Positions 25,149-33,485 are shown, counted from the stretch's first letter. The stretch is DNA of 49,374 bases from Alcanivorax sp. (GCA_013823245.1 PNLU01000011.1:1-49374), one strand, 5' to 3'. The notes: a model not told the origin generated them from the letters alone. A program made the numbers and translations.

Positions 25149-26268
25149 GTACATCTGGGAGCACGCTGACTGGCCCCGGTTTCACTGGGATGAGGCGACC
25201 TTGCGGCCGCGTCTGGATGCTGTGCGGCTGCTCCAGGGGCGTTTGCTGGGTCGCGCCGAAGCCGTGCCGACACAGGCGGGGCTGGATGTTGAAATGGACG
25301 CCTTGATCCAGAACGCCATCCGTACCAGTGAGATCGAGGGTGAGCATCTGGACGTAGGTTCTGTGCGCTCATCGGTGGCGCGCCAGCTGGGGCTGGAGCA
25401 GGCCGGGATGACCGGCGCCCCGACGGCGCAGACCGACGCCCTGGTTGCGCTGCTTCTGGAGGCCATCCGTGAACCCGAGGCGTCGCTGTCGGTGGCCGGG
25501 CTGTGTGCCTGGCAGGCGTTGTTGTTTCCTGACGATGACGGGGTGCCCGCTCGCGTTCGGGTTGGCGCGCTGCGAGGCGACGCGCCAATGCAGGTTATCT
25601 CCGGTCGGCTTGATCGGCCCCGCGTCCATTTTGAAGCGCCACCTCGGGACAGGTTGGAGGCGGAACTCGCTTCGTTTATCGACTGGTTCAACAACTCGCC
25701 CGGCGATCTCGATCCTCTGCTGCGGGCTGGGATAGCCCATTTGTGGCTGATCACCCTGCACCCCTTCGATGACGGCAACGGCCGGGTGGCGCGCGCCGTG
25801 ACGGACCGCGCACTGGCTCAGGCCGAGGCGCAATCGGTGCGTTTCTATTCCCTCAGCGCGGCGATCATGGCGCAGCGCAAGGCCTACTACACACACCTTG
25901 AGCGCACCCAGAAGGGCGAGATGGATATCACCGCCTGGCTCGCCTGGTTTCTGGATGTGCTGGCGCAGGCGCTGGATGAGGCGCTGACCCGGGTTGCTCG
26001 GGTGCTCGGCAAGGCGCGCTTCTGGCAGCGTCACGCGAGCACCGTACTCAATGCCCGCCAGATCAAGGTGCTGAATCGCTTGCTGGATACAGCAGGTGAA
26101 GCCTTCAGCGAAGGCATCAATGCTCGCAAGTATCAGTCGCTGACGAAGACCAGCAAAGCGACGGCCACCCGTGATCTGACCGATCTGGTAGAAAAGGGGT
26201 GTCTGGTTCGCTTGCCGGGTGGGGGGCGAAGTGCGCGCTATGCTGTGGAGCCGGGTAACGTCAACTGA
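25147..26268 (+). CDS. Fic-family AMP-transferase with N-terminal inhibitory motif
   Basis: Fic protein of 373 residues that probably AMPylates a target protein. The N-terminus MYIWEHADWPRFHWD is the DUF4172-type start, the inhibitory helix motif [ST]xxxE[GN] is T60-S-E-I-E64-G65 (class II, on the same chain), and the catalytic loop HPFDDGNGRVAR has His205 and R213. Residues about 300-365 look like a winged helix (NARKYQSLTKTSKATATRDLTDLVEKG), suggesting DNA binding and autoregulation. AGGAGG lies 12 nt before ATG 25147, a long spacing, but the domain starts there. The 3' end overlaps the convergent TetR gene by 31 bp. The target is unknown; stress or defence roles are possible. Confidence 0.92.
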   Translation: MYIWEHADWPRFHWDEATLRPRLDAVRLLQGRLLGRAEAVPTQAGLDVEMDALIQNAIRTSEIEGEHLDVGSVRSSVARQLGLEQAGMTGAPTAQTDALVALLLEAIREPEASLSVAGLCAWQALLFPDDDGVPARVRVGALRGDAPMQVISGRLDRPRVHFEAPPRDRLEAELASFIDWFNNSPGDLDPLLRAGIAHLWLITLHPFDDGNGRVARAVTDRALAQAEAQSVRFYSLSAAIMAQRKAYYTHLERTQKGEMDITAWLAWFLDVLAQALDEALTRVARVLGKARFWQRHASTVLNARQIKVLNRLLDTAGEAFSEGINARKYQSLTKTSKATATRDLTDLVEKGCLVRLPGGGRSARYAVEPGNVN

Positions 26269-26807
26269 CCCCCGGCACTGGCCGCAAACCATTCCAGAAT
26301 ATCGTTCCGCTGATCCGCGCTGTGCGGATGCGCCAGCAGTCCCTCCACCAGAAAGGTTGCCACTGTCGCCAGGGTGGCGCAGCGCGATGCGTCGACGCCT
26401 GCGGTTTTCAGGGTAAGGATGACTGAGCTTTCGACGAAGTGATGGAACTGGTCATGCCAGGCGCGAATGACCGGTGACTGGTCCAGGCGGCCGTGCACGG
26501 TGGCGACCATCTCGCGGCTCTGTTCGAGTTCGTCCAGGAGCCAGGCCATCTGGGCCTTCAACGGCAAGCCGCCGATCGCAGGCAGGCGTTGCAGGGTCTG
26601 CGACAGCAAACGGTTGAGCACGCCCACCAGCAACTCATCCTTGCTGGCGTAGTACCAGTAGAGCGTATTGGGCGCGACATCCAGGGCGCGGGCGATTTGC
26701 TGCATGGAGGTAGCTTCGAAGCCCTGTTCCATAAACAGACGCGCGGCAGTCTCTTCCAGAGCCGCCTTCTTTACCTTTGCGTCCACATCCCGCTTGTTCT
26801 TGGCCAT
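26238..26807 (-). CDS. TetR-family regulator of the adjacent hydrolase
   Basis: Repressor of 189 residues: helix-turn-helix at about 15-62 (LEETAARLFMEQGFEATSMQQIARALDVAPNTLYWYYASKDELL), then a helical effector domain. It is divergent from the alpha/beta hydrolase at 26926, and the gap between them contains two 17-bp palindromic sites that are its likely operators. Its last 31 bp overlap the Fic gene end on the other strand. The ligand is unknown. Confidence 0.88.
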   Translation of the reverse strand: MAKNKRDVDAKVKKAALEETAARLFMEQGFEATSMQQIARALDVAPNTLYWYYASKDELLVGVLNRLLSQTLQRLPAIGGLPLKAQMAWLLDELEQSREMVATVHGRLDQSPVIRAWHDQFHHFVESSVILTLKTAGVDASRCATLATVATFLVEGLLAHPHSADQRNDILEWFAASAGGQLTLPGSTA

Positions 26808-26837
26808 AGCGCCAGCTCCATGGGTAAATCAAGTCAT

Positions 26838-26887
26838 CTTGTATGGCATTCAAGAGTGCTAATCTCGCGCCTTGAATAGCATACAAG
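26838..26887. promoter_or_regulatory. twin palindromic TetR operators
   Basis: CTTGTATGGCATTCAAG (26838-26854) and CTTGAATAGCATACAAG (26871-26887) are inverted copies of each other, differing only at two central positions, and each is itself nearly palindromic (CTTG...CAAG). Their starts are 33 bp apart, about three helical turns. They fill the divergent gap between the TetR gene and the hydrolase gene, so both promoters could be controlled. Confidence 0.75.
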
Positions 26888-26925
26888 ACAGCTCACGCAA
26901 GACAACCCGTCTGGAGACATGATCC

Positions 26926-27843
26926 ATGGAATCATTGCGATACAGCCCTGCGGACATGACCTGCCACAGCGAGCGCACCGGCTTCTACTATCAGGGGACC
27001 TGGTGTGCCGCCACGCTGTATCGGCCTGCTGACGCAGGCGATGCCGTGTTGCCCGCGATCCTCATGGTCCATGGCTGGGGCGGCACCCAGGATACGCTGA
27101 CGGTGCCGTTCTATGAGGAATTCACCCGGGCGGGCTTCGCGGTGATGAGCTTCGACTACACCGGTTGGGGCGACAGCGCCGGGCTGCCCCGGCATACCAT
27201 CTCGGCCCGTGGCCGCGTCAGGGAAGCCGATGCCGCGCTGGCCTTTCTGAAATCCCGGCCGGGCGTCGACAGGAACAGGATTGTGGTGTGGGGCACCTCG
27301 TTTGGCGGGGGGCACGCGGTGGAGTTGGCGGCGGAACACCCGGAGCTGCTCGGGGCGATTGCCCAGGTGCCGATGCTCGACGGGCTGGCGGCGGTGCGCG
27401 CGGTGCCGCTGGCACGACTGCTGCGCTTCGGCCTCTACTGCCTGGCCGATCTGATCAAGCCGGGCCAGCCTGTTTATATTCCGGTGGTCAGCGCGCCAGG
27501 GGCTTTTTCCAGTATGGATCGCGATGATGCCGGCAAGGCGCTGGCTCTGGGCGAGCAGAGCAGCGGGCGGGCCTATGACAACCGTGTTGCGGCGCGCTCA
27601 TTGATGACGATGGGGCCTTATCGCCCGTTCAAGCGCCTCAAGGATATCCGCGTTCCCACGCTGCTACTGGGTGCCACCGGCGATACCGTGGCGCCCTTTG
27701 TGGCGGATAAAATCCGCCGTGTGGACAATCCGCATCTGACGCTGGATACCGTGGACGCCAACCATTTTGAACCCTACTTCGAACCGGTGTTCAGCAGTGT
27801 GATCAGCAAGCAGTTGGCATTTCTGAAAAGCCTCGTCCCCTGA
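26926..27843 (+). CDS. alpha/beta hydrolase (dienelactone hydrolase/acetylxylan esterase-like)
   Basis: Hydrolase of 305 residues. The oxyanion region MVHGWGG is near 48-54, the nucleophile elbow GTSFGGGHA near 123-131, an acid in LLGATGDTVAPF and a His in DANHFEPYF. This pattern fits the DLH-like or YcjY-type alpha/beta hydrolases that act on small esters. It has no signal peptide, so it is cytoplasmic. It is a single gene controlled, by position, by the divergent TetR through twin operators. The inducer is probably its substrate or a relative, unknown here. Confidence 0.85.
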   Translation: MESLRYSPADMTCHSERTGFYYQGTWCAATLYRPADAGDAVLPAILMVHGWGGTQDTLTVPFYEEFTRAGFAVMSFDYTGWGDSAGLPRHTISARGRVREADAALAFLKSRPGVDRNRIVVWGTSFGGGHAVELAAEHPELLGAIAQVPMLDGLAAVRAVPLARLLRFGLYCLADLIKPGQPVYIPVVSAPGAFSSMDRDDAGKALALGEQSSGRAYDNRVAARSLMTMGPYRPFKRLKDIRVPTLLLGATGDTVAPFVADKIRRVDNPHLTLDTVDANHFEPYFEPVFSSVISKQLAFLKSLVP

Positions 27844-27866
27844 GCCGCGCGGTGTACGGGGAGGGG

Positions 27867-28847
27867 TTAAGGAAAGTACTGCACCCGCAACTGCCGCAAT
27901 CCCTGTTCGTATTGCTGCTGCCAGGCCTGATCGGGAAGCGTATTTCTCACGGCTTCCATCTCCTGCTGCAAGGCCGCCACCGCCTGCTGATAATCCAGTA
28001 CGCGCTGGTTGTTCCGTTGCTGCTGACGGTCGAGGGCTTCCAGCTGCGCAATCGTATCGGCGGGATAATAGCGCTGCCGCAGTTCGCGGGTAATTTGCGC
28101 TCGCGTCGTGGCATCCTCGACACCCGCCAAGAGCAAAGCCAGCTCCCGTTGATAGCGGCCATCGACCCCTTCTACCTGATCCAGCGCCTCGGCGTAGTCG
28201 CCGAAGCTGGCCTCGCGCAGACCATTCAGCGCGTTGAGGCGATCCGCTGCCGATAATGCGGCGGCGCCTTCCATCAAATCGCCATAACGGAACTGATACT
28301 CCGCCCACGCGGCTTCTTGCCCGAAAAGGGCTTCCGTTATGTCCCGGCCAAGTGTCTCTTCCCGCAAGGCATGAATCGCGTCATAGCGCTCGCGTGGCGG
28401 TGTATTCATGGACATCACCACCTCTTGCATGGCCTGCTCATACAGTGGCAGACGTGTCAGCGCCTGCTCGGCCAGCGCGGCGAATACTGCGTCGGGATAG
28501 CCAGCCAGAGCCTGACGGATCAGCGCATCGCAGTTTTCATCCGGCAGACAATGGTGGCGCAGTTGCTGCAAGGTCATGGCGAGATTGCCCGGCTGAGCTT
28601 GCGCTGCCGCCAGCAATGACTGCATGGCTTCCACACGGGCCGCGCGGCGCGCCAGAATGCCAGCGGCCGCTTCGCTGGCCGGGAAATCGGTGCTCAGATC
28701 GACCGCTGAGGGCGGGGTGGCAATGCTGAAGTCGGCGCTGCCCGCCGACGTCACCAGGGTCGTCGTGGCATCCTCGGCGGGGCGAACCATGAAGATCACG
28801 GCGGCCAGGGCCGCCGTGATCACGATGGAGGTGCCAAAACGTCTCAT
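27867..28847 (-). CDS. lipase-chaperone-like (Lif/LifO) membrane-anchored protein
   Basis: Protein of 326 residues with one N-terminal membrane anchor (about 7-22), an Ala/Pro/Ser/Thr-rich linker and a long all-helical part, the plan of steric lipase foldases (PF03280). Segments LREETLGRDITEALFGQEAAWAEYQF and IAQLEALDRQQQRNNQRVLDY match the family's conserved helices. The classical RxxFDY motif near the start of the folding domain is not visible. Its ATG overlaps the stop of the sphingomyelinase gene (ATGA), so the expected client is that enzyme rather than a lipase. This pairing is unusual. An alternative is a general helical periplasmic chaperone. Confidence 0.7.
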   Translation of the reverse strand: MRRFGTSIVITAALAAVIFMVRPAEDATTTLVTSAGSADFSIATPPSAVDLSTDFPASEAAAGILARRAARVEAMQSLLAAAQAQPGNLAMTLQQLRHHCLPDENCDALIRQALAGYPDAVFAALAEQALTRLPLYEQAMQEVVMSMNTPPRERYDAIHALREETLGRDITEALFGQEAAWAEYQFRYGDLMEGAAALSAADRLNALNGLREASFGDYAEALDQVEGVDGRYQRELALLLAGVEDATTRAQITRELRQRYYPADTIAQLEALDRQQQRNNQRVLDYQQAVAALQQEMEAVRNTLPDQAWQQQYEQGLRQLRVQYFP

Positions 28848-30178
28848 GGCGCGAACTGGAACTCACCCATGACCGGGAAGTGATCCGACAGATCCCGGGT
28901 ATGGAACAGCGGCGCGGTGGCGGCACGCTTGATGCGCACGTCATTGCGTGACTGCACCGGCTGGCGGTGATCATTGGCGTACACCACGTAATCGAGATAC
29001 TCCACCGTGTCGCCGCCGGAGCCCGCAGCGGTGGCCAGAATATTGATGCGCGGATCGAAAGTCGCGGCGGTATAGCCGGTGCTCACCGGGTCAGTGGCAT
29101 TCAGGTTGGTCAGCATGTCGGCGTAATCCTGCGGCCAGATCAGCTTGTTCACATTGAAGTCGCCGCCCATCAGCACCGCATCAAAGGCCGGAATATTCTG
29201 ATTGTCCACCAGCGCCCGAATCTGCTGGAACTGCACCTGGCGCAGGGCGCGCGCGGCGGCGGTATCGAACGAGGCCGTGTGCGTGGAGGTCAGGTGGTAG
29301 GCCTTGCCATCCTTGATCACCTCGGCATAGATCACGCCTTTATCCGCAAAGCAGTCGGTGCCGGTGCAATCCGGGAAGATGAAATCGGCGGTGTTGACGA
29401 TGGGGTAACGGCTGATGATCAGTACACCGCTGTCGAACACATTGATGCCGCTGTAGGGAATTTTCGGCACATGGGTCTGGTACGGATATTCCTGGGCCAG
29501 TGCCAGCAACATGCTCTCACGGGTGGAGGAAAACGCCTCCTGGAACAGGATGACATCGTAGCCGCTCAGGTGGTTGGGCAACTCGGCCAGGCGCTCACTG
29601 ATCTTGCTGGCCACCAGGGGCAGGGCATAGATGTTGTAGCTGAGCACCTTCAGCTCGTCGCTGCCGGACAGCGGCTCGGCCAGGGTGTCGTTGGTGATGA
29701 TGTAATAGAAATCGTCATAGCCCCCGGTGAACTCGGCCTTGAAGGCTGTGCTGGAGGGCCGGGTGACATAATCATGCTGATAGGTGTGCACGTTGCGGTC
29801 GCTGAACCAGGGTGACGTAAAGCCCGGCCCGCTGGCACCATGCTGGATGTTGCTGCCGGTCCAGGTGCCCACCATGGTCTGCCGCAGCACCACCGACGAG
29901 GTGCCCGAACTGATGGTGGTGTCGAAATTGAAAGTGCGATTGCGGGTGACGCCCCAGAAGCGGTTATAGCGCAGCACACGTTTGGTCTCGTAAGGCCCGA
30001 TGCTGGTGGCTTCCTGTTCCCACTGGCTGCCTTGCGTCAGCGTGGCAGTGCCGTGGTGGTTGACGGAGACCGTGACGGTGTCCGGCGTGCTGTTGGTAAC
30101 AAACACATAAGTGTCTGCCATCGCCTGGCTGCCGAGCAGCGCCAGACACAGCGTCAGCAGAATGCGTAGGTTGCGCAT
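28844..30178 (-). CDS. secreted sphingomyelinase C-like phosphodiesterase
   Basis: Exported enzyme of 444 residues predicted to cleave sphingomyelin or related phospholipids to the phosphocholine-type head group and ceramide or diglyceride. Signal peptide 1-21 (AMA cleavage). Residues about 22-165 form a beta-rich extra N-terminal domain. From about 173 the endonuclease/exonuclease/phosphatase fold begins: N182 (SYNIY), E214 (FQEAF), H300 (STHT), D340/N342 (GGDFNVN) and D432/H433 (SDHFPV) are the Mg-dependent catalytic set. C271 and C276 (FPDCTGTDCFADKG) match the disulfide loop of bacterial neutral sphingomyelinases. Followed by a coupled chaperone-like gene. Could act in phosphorus or lipid scavenging, or on eukaryotic membranes. 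Confidence 0.87.
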   Translation of the reverse strand: MRNLRILLTLCLALLGSQAMADTYVFVTNSTPDTVTVSVNHHGTATLTQGSQWEQEATSIGPYETKRVLRYNRFWGVTRNRTFNFDTTISSGTSSVVLRQTMVGTWTGSNIQHGASGPGFTSPWFSDRNVHTYQHDYVTRPSSTAFKAEFTGGYDDFYYIITNDTLAEPLSGSDELKVLSYNIYALPLVASKISERLAELPNHLSGYDVILFQEAFSSTRESMLLALAQEYPYQTHVPKIPYSGINVFDSGVLIISRYPIVNTADFIFPDCTGTDCFADKGVIYAEVIKDGKAYHLTSTHTASFDTAAARALRQVQFQQIRALVDNQNIPAFDAVLMGGDFNVNKLIWPQDYADMLTNLNATDPVSTGYTAATFDPRINILATAAGSGGDTVEYLDYVVYANDHRQPVQSRNDVRIKRAATAPLFHTRDLSDHFPVMGEFQFAP

Positions 30179-30250
30179 AATAGAGAGTCCCCCTGAATGT
30201 TGTTTTTTTAAGCTGCCGTCTGTTTACATGAACGACCGTGCCAGATAAAG

Positions 30251-30299
30251 CGCTATCGGATGACTGGCGGGCCAGTGGACTCTTGTTCACTCGATAGCG
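30251..30299 (-). promoter_or_regulatory. nested hairpin upstream of the sphingomyelinase gene
   Basis: CGCTATCG (30251-30258) and CGATAGCG (30292-30299) form a perfect outer repeat. Inside it, ACTGGC (30263-30268) and GCCAGT (30271-30276) form a second perfect stem with a 2-bp loop. It lies between the bestrophin stop (5 bp away) and the sphingomyelinase start (73 bp away). No T-run follows on the minus strand, so it may be a leader structure, processing site or weak terminator. Confidence 0.4.
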
Positions 30300-30303
30300 G
30301 TCG

Positions 30304-31197
30304 TCAGTAAAGGTAGCCCAGCCCCTGCGGCTTGATCGCTGGTGGCAGCCCGGTTTCGCCGAGCATTTCGCGCAGGTCGTTTTCCACCGTGCGCGAGAGA
30401 TAATCCATGGGCACATCGTTGACCTGGTTTTCAAATGGCGTCTCGATATAGCGGCCCACATATTCCAGCATGATGTAGGCGCAGCCGATGATCAGCGAAA
30501 ATGGCAGGCTCCAGTAGCCCAGATGCCCGGCCAGGCTGATGGGCAGCAGGAACAGGAATACCACCAGCGTGTAGAGCATGAACCAGGTGTACTGCATCGG
30601 GAAGGGTGTTTTCTTCAGTCGCTCACAACTGCCGAGCGCTTCATTGAAGCGGGTCAGGCGTTCGGTCAACTGCACCAGCCGGTAGCTGTCCAGTCGGCCA
30701 TCGGCGGCAAGTTGTCGCAAGGTCTGGTTTTGCAGGTCAAGGATTGCCAGCGGTGGGTTTTGCCGGGTTTCGATCTGTGTCGCTTCCTCCTTACCCAGCA
30801 GGCTTGCCTCCTCGGTACCAGCGGGCAGCCGGCGCAGGAAGCGGTTCAGGCGCCAGGCGAAGGCCGCCTGGCGGTGCAGCAGTTGCCGCTGGGTGGTTGC
30901 ATCGGCCTGGCTCAGGCTCTGTACGAGCAAGCCGAAGTTGCGGGTTTCATATTTCAACGCTGACCACACCTTATGCGCTTCCCACCAGCGGCCATAGGCG
31001 GTGTTGTTGCGAAAGCCGATGAGAAACGCCAGCGCCGTACCGAGAAAGCCGGTGGCGAACGACAGTGCCTTCAGCAACTCTTGCGGCACCAGCCGGATAG
31101 CGCTGCACGCCAGCACGGTAAACACCAGCAGGATCAGCAGTTGTGGCCAGGTAAAGCCGACCAGCTTGCGCAGCGAGATACGGTTGGTGACGATCAT
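30304..31197 (-). CDS. bestrophin-family anion channel
   Basis: Membrane protein of 297 residues in the bestrophin/UPF0187 family (YneE-like). Hydrophobic segments lie at about 18-38, 46-64 and two more near 205-245. The conserved FRNNTAYGRWWEAHKVW segment is at about 62-78, and the C-terminal DVPMDYLSRTVENDLREMLGE matches the family end. Bacterial homologues form pentameric chloride- or cation-conducting channels. The start overlaps the stop of the Rieske-glutamate-synthase gene (ATGA), so they are translated together. No known pathway links the two. Confidence 0.85.
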   Translation of the reverse strand: MIVTNRISLRKLVGFTWPQLLILLVFTVLACSAIRLVPQELLKALSFATGFLGTALAFLIGFRNNTAYGRWWEAHKVWSALKYETRNFGLLVQSLSQADATTQRQLLHRQAAFAWRLNRFLRRLPAGTEEASLLGKEEATQIETRQNPPLAILDLQNQTLRQLAADGRLDSYRLVQLTERLTRFNEALGSCERLKKTPFPMQYTWFMLYTLVVFLFLLPISLAGHLGYWSLPFSLIIGCAYIMLEYVGRYIETPFENQVNDVPMDYLSRTVENDLREMLGETGLPPAIKPQGLGYLY

Positions 31198-32813
31198 GCG
31201 GCGCCCACTCCACCAAAGGCCACCCCGGCGAGCTCAGCCATATCGCGCTTCCAGGTGGTCAGGTCATCGGCGTTGAAGTCGGCCACATGGCGATGGCCGC
31301 AGGCACGGGCCATGACCTGTATCAGCTCCGTGGAGGCATGCAGGAAATTGGCCAGGCGGCGGGCGGAGCGTTCCACTTCCAGGCGCTGACGCAGGTCGGC
31401 TTTCTGGGTGGCGATGCCCACCGGGCAGTTGTTGCTGTTGCAGGCGCGCATGCCCAGGCAACCGATGGCTTGCAGGGCCGAGTTGGACAGCGCCACCACA
31501 TCAGCGCCCAGCGCCAGTGCCTTGATAAAATCTGCGGGCAGGCGCAGGCCGCCGGTGATAATCAGCGTGACGTCCGGCCGCTGGCAGCGATCCAGATGGC
31601 GCCGCGCACGGGCCAGGGCAGGAATGGTGGGTACGGAAATATTGTCGCGGAACAGCGTTGGCGCCGCGCCGGTGCCGCCGCCCCGGCCATCCAGAATAAT
31701 ATAGTCCGCCGTGGCCTCCAGGGCGGCGTCGATATCACGCTCGATATGCTGGGCCGAGAGTTTGAAACCGATGGGAATACCGCCGGTGGCCTCGCGCACC
31801 TGATCCGCAAAGTCGCGGTAATCGGCCGGTTTGGTCCAGTCCGGGAAACGCGCCGGGGACACGGCGGACTCGCCGGGCTGCAAGCCCCGCACTTCAGCGA
31901 TGCGCCCCACCACCTTGTTGCCCGGCAGGTGACCGCCGGTGCCGGTCTTGGCCGCCTGGCCGCCCTTGAAGTGAAATGCCTGGCAACGCTGCACCTTGTC
32001 CATGCTGAAGCCGAAGCGGGCCGAGGCGAGTTCATAAAAGTAGCGACTGTTGGCGGCCTGTTCACCGTCCAGCATGCCGCCTTCGCCGGAGCAGATGCCG
32101 GTGCCCGCCAGTTCGGCGCCCATGGATAGGGCCAGCTTGGCTTCCTCTGACAGCGCGCCAAAGCTCATGTCAGACACCATCAGCGGTGTCTCCAGGCGCA
32201 GCGGCTTGCGACTGTTGGGCCCGATCACCACTTCAGTGCCCACCGGTTCGTCGTCCAGCAGCGGCGGCCGTTGCAACTGGGCGGTGAGCAGTTGCAGATC
32301 GTCCCAGCGCGGCAGGGTGTGGGCGGGTACGCCCATGGCCGCCATGGGGCCATGGTGGCCCACTTTTTCCAGACCGTGCTCGGCCAGGCTCTGAATCATC
32401 TTTACATGGGGCTCGTCTTCGGTGCCCTTGAAGTCGGCGTAGTCGCCCAGGTAGGCATCGCGATCATATTTCTGCGGGTTCTTTTGTTCCCAGCTTGCGA
32501 TTTCCTCTTCGTCCACCCAGACCGCTCCGCCCTCGATCCAGGCCTGGAAGCGTTGCAGATCAACGCCCGGGTAATGCACGTTGCGGCCGCTGCGATAGCG
32601 ATAGGTGGAGCCGTGCAGGGTGCATTGCACCGTGTCACCGCTTACTGCGCCATCGGCCATCAGGGCGCCGCGGTGGCGGCAGCGGCCAAACAGTACCGAG
32701 ACCTCCTCGGCGTCTGGCCAGCGGATCACGATCAGGTCGACATTGGCGACGCGGGCGCGGAACGGGACTTCAGGTTGCAGTTGCGCCCAGTCGGCGACTT
32801 TGACTTTATTCAT
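31194..32813 (-). CDS. Rieske domain fused to FMN-binding glutamate synthase-like domain
   Basis: Fusion of 539 residues. N-terminal Rieske [2Fe-2S] domain with ligands C45/H47 (CRHRG) and C64/H67 (CTLHG) in the form CxH-x16-CxxH. The rest, about 125-530, is the FMN-binding glutamate synthase domain (GltB central domain-like) with FKGGQAAKTGTGGHLPG, the glycine-rich ILDGRGGGTGAAPT and cysteines in CLGMRACNSNNCPVGIAT that in glutamate synthase bind a 3Fe-4S cluster. No glutaminase domain is present, so it is not a normal glutamate synthase. Start 32813 (AAGGA 8 nt upstream) is preferred over an upstream ATG. It is first in an operon with the bestrophin. Reaction unknown; probably a stand-alone flavin redox enzyme fed by its own Rieske centre. 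Confidence 0.87.
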   Translation of the reverse strand: MNKVKVADWAQLQPEVPFRARVANVDLIVIRWPDAEEVSVLFGRCRHRGALMADGAVSGDTVQCTLHGSTYRYRSGRNVHYPGVDLQRFQAWIEGGAVWVDEEEIASWEQKNPQKYDRDAYLGDYADFKGTEDEPHVKMIQSLAEHGLEKVGHHGPMAAMGVPAHTLPRWDDLQLLTAQLQRPPLLDDEPVGTEVVIGPNSRKPLRLETPLMVSDMSFGALSEEAKLALSMGAELAGTGICSGEGGMLDGEQAANSRYFYELASARFGFSMDKVQRCQAFHFKGGQAAKTGTGGHLPGNKVVGRIAEVRGLQPGESAVSPARFPDWTKPADYRDFADQVREATGGIPIGFKLSAQHIERDIDAALEATADYIILDGRGGGTGAAPTLFRDNISVPTIPALARARRHLDRCQRPDVTLIITGGLRLPADFIKALALGADVVALSNSALQAIGCLGMRACNSNNCPVGIATQKADLRQRLEVERSARRLANFLHASTELIQVMARACGHRHVADFNADDLTTWKRDMAELAGVAFGGVGAA

Positions 32814-32965
32814 GGCAGTGATCCTTCCCTGTGCGATGGTCAAACTGAGCTTATCAGCCTTTTGTTATCAAAACGCTGACACCAGGACGAGCTGATTTCC
32901 TGCATACGCCTCTGGCGGCACGGGTTATGCTTCATTCAGTCTGGAGTATCGAGATACGAGGCAGC

Positions 32966-33463
32966 ATGTACGACAACCCGACGCACGACGACCTGGCCAG
33001 GCGAACCGGGCTTGCACTGAAAGCAGCGGGCTGGACAATGGCCACGGCGGAGTCCTGTACCGGCGGCGGCATTGCCGCAGCGGTCACCGATATCGCCGGG
33101 AGTTCCGGTTGGCTGGATTCCGGCTTCGTGACCTACTCCAACGAGGCCAAGATGCGGCTGCTCGGCGTGCCCGAGACGGTGCTGGCGGCCCACGGCGCGG
33201 TCAGCGAAGCGACGGTGCGGGCCATGGCCGAGGGCGTGCTGGCCCGCAGCCCGGTGGACATCGCCGTGGCGGTCAGCGGCATTGCCGGCCCAGATGGCGG
33301 CAGCGCCGACAAGCCGGTGGGCACGGTCTGGTTCGCCTGGGCCCGGCGCGGGCAGGGCACAGACGTTGCCTGCCAGGTGTTCGACGGCGACCGCGCTGCG
33401 GTGCGCGCGGCCACCGTGATCACCGCGCTGGAAGGCATCATCGCCCGCGTCCCTGCGGCCTGA
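32966..33463 (+). CDS. pncC: nicotinamide-nucleotide amidohydrolase PncC (CinA C-terminal)
   Basis: Cytoplasmic enzyme of 165 residues that deamidates NMN to nicotinate mononucleotide in NAD recycling. The family motif TAESCTGGGIAAAVTDIAGSS and the later VAVSGIAGPDGG are intact, and the length is that of the stand-alone CinA C-terminal domain. I choose ATG 32966 (GAGG just upstream), giving a normal N-terminus; a start 13 codons earlier adds unrelated residues. It lies directly before recA, the common gammaproteobacterial order, and is divergent from the Rieske-fusion gene. Confidence 0.92.
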   Translation: MYDNPTHDDLARRTGLALKAAGWTMATAESCTGGGIAAAVTDIAGSSGWLDSGFVTYSNEAKMRLLGVPETVLAAHGAVSEATVRAMAEGVLARSPVDIAVAVSGIAGPDGGSADKPVGTVWFAWARRGQGTDVACQVFDGDRAAVRAATVITALEGIIARVPAA

Positions 33464-33485
33464 AGGCCGTTGCCTGGCCTGTGTT

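Noticed and set aside
24440-26268. Fic-toxin pair (FicT with separate FicA antitoxin)
   Set aside because: The inhibitory motif is inside the Fic protein itself and no separate small inhibitor gene carrying it is adjacent; the nearby RelB-like protein is a different family.
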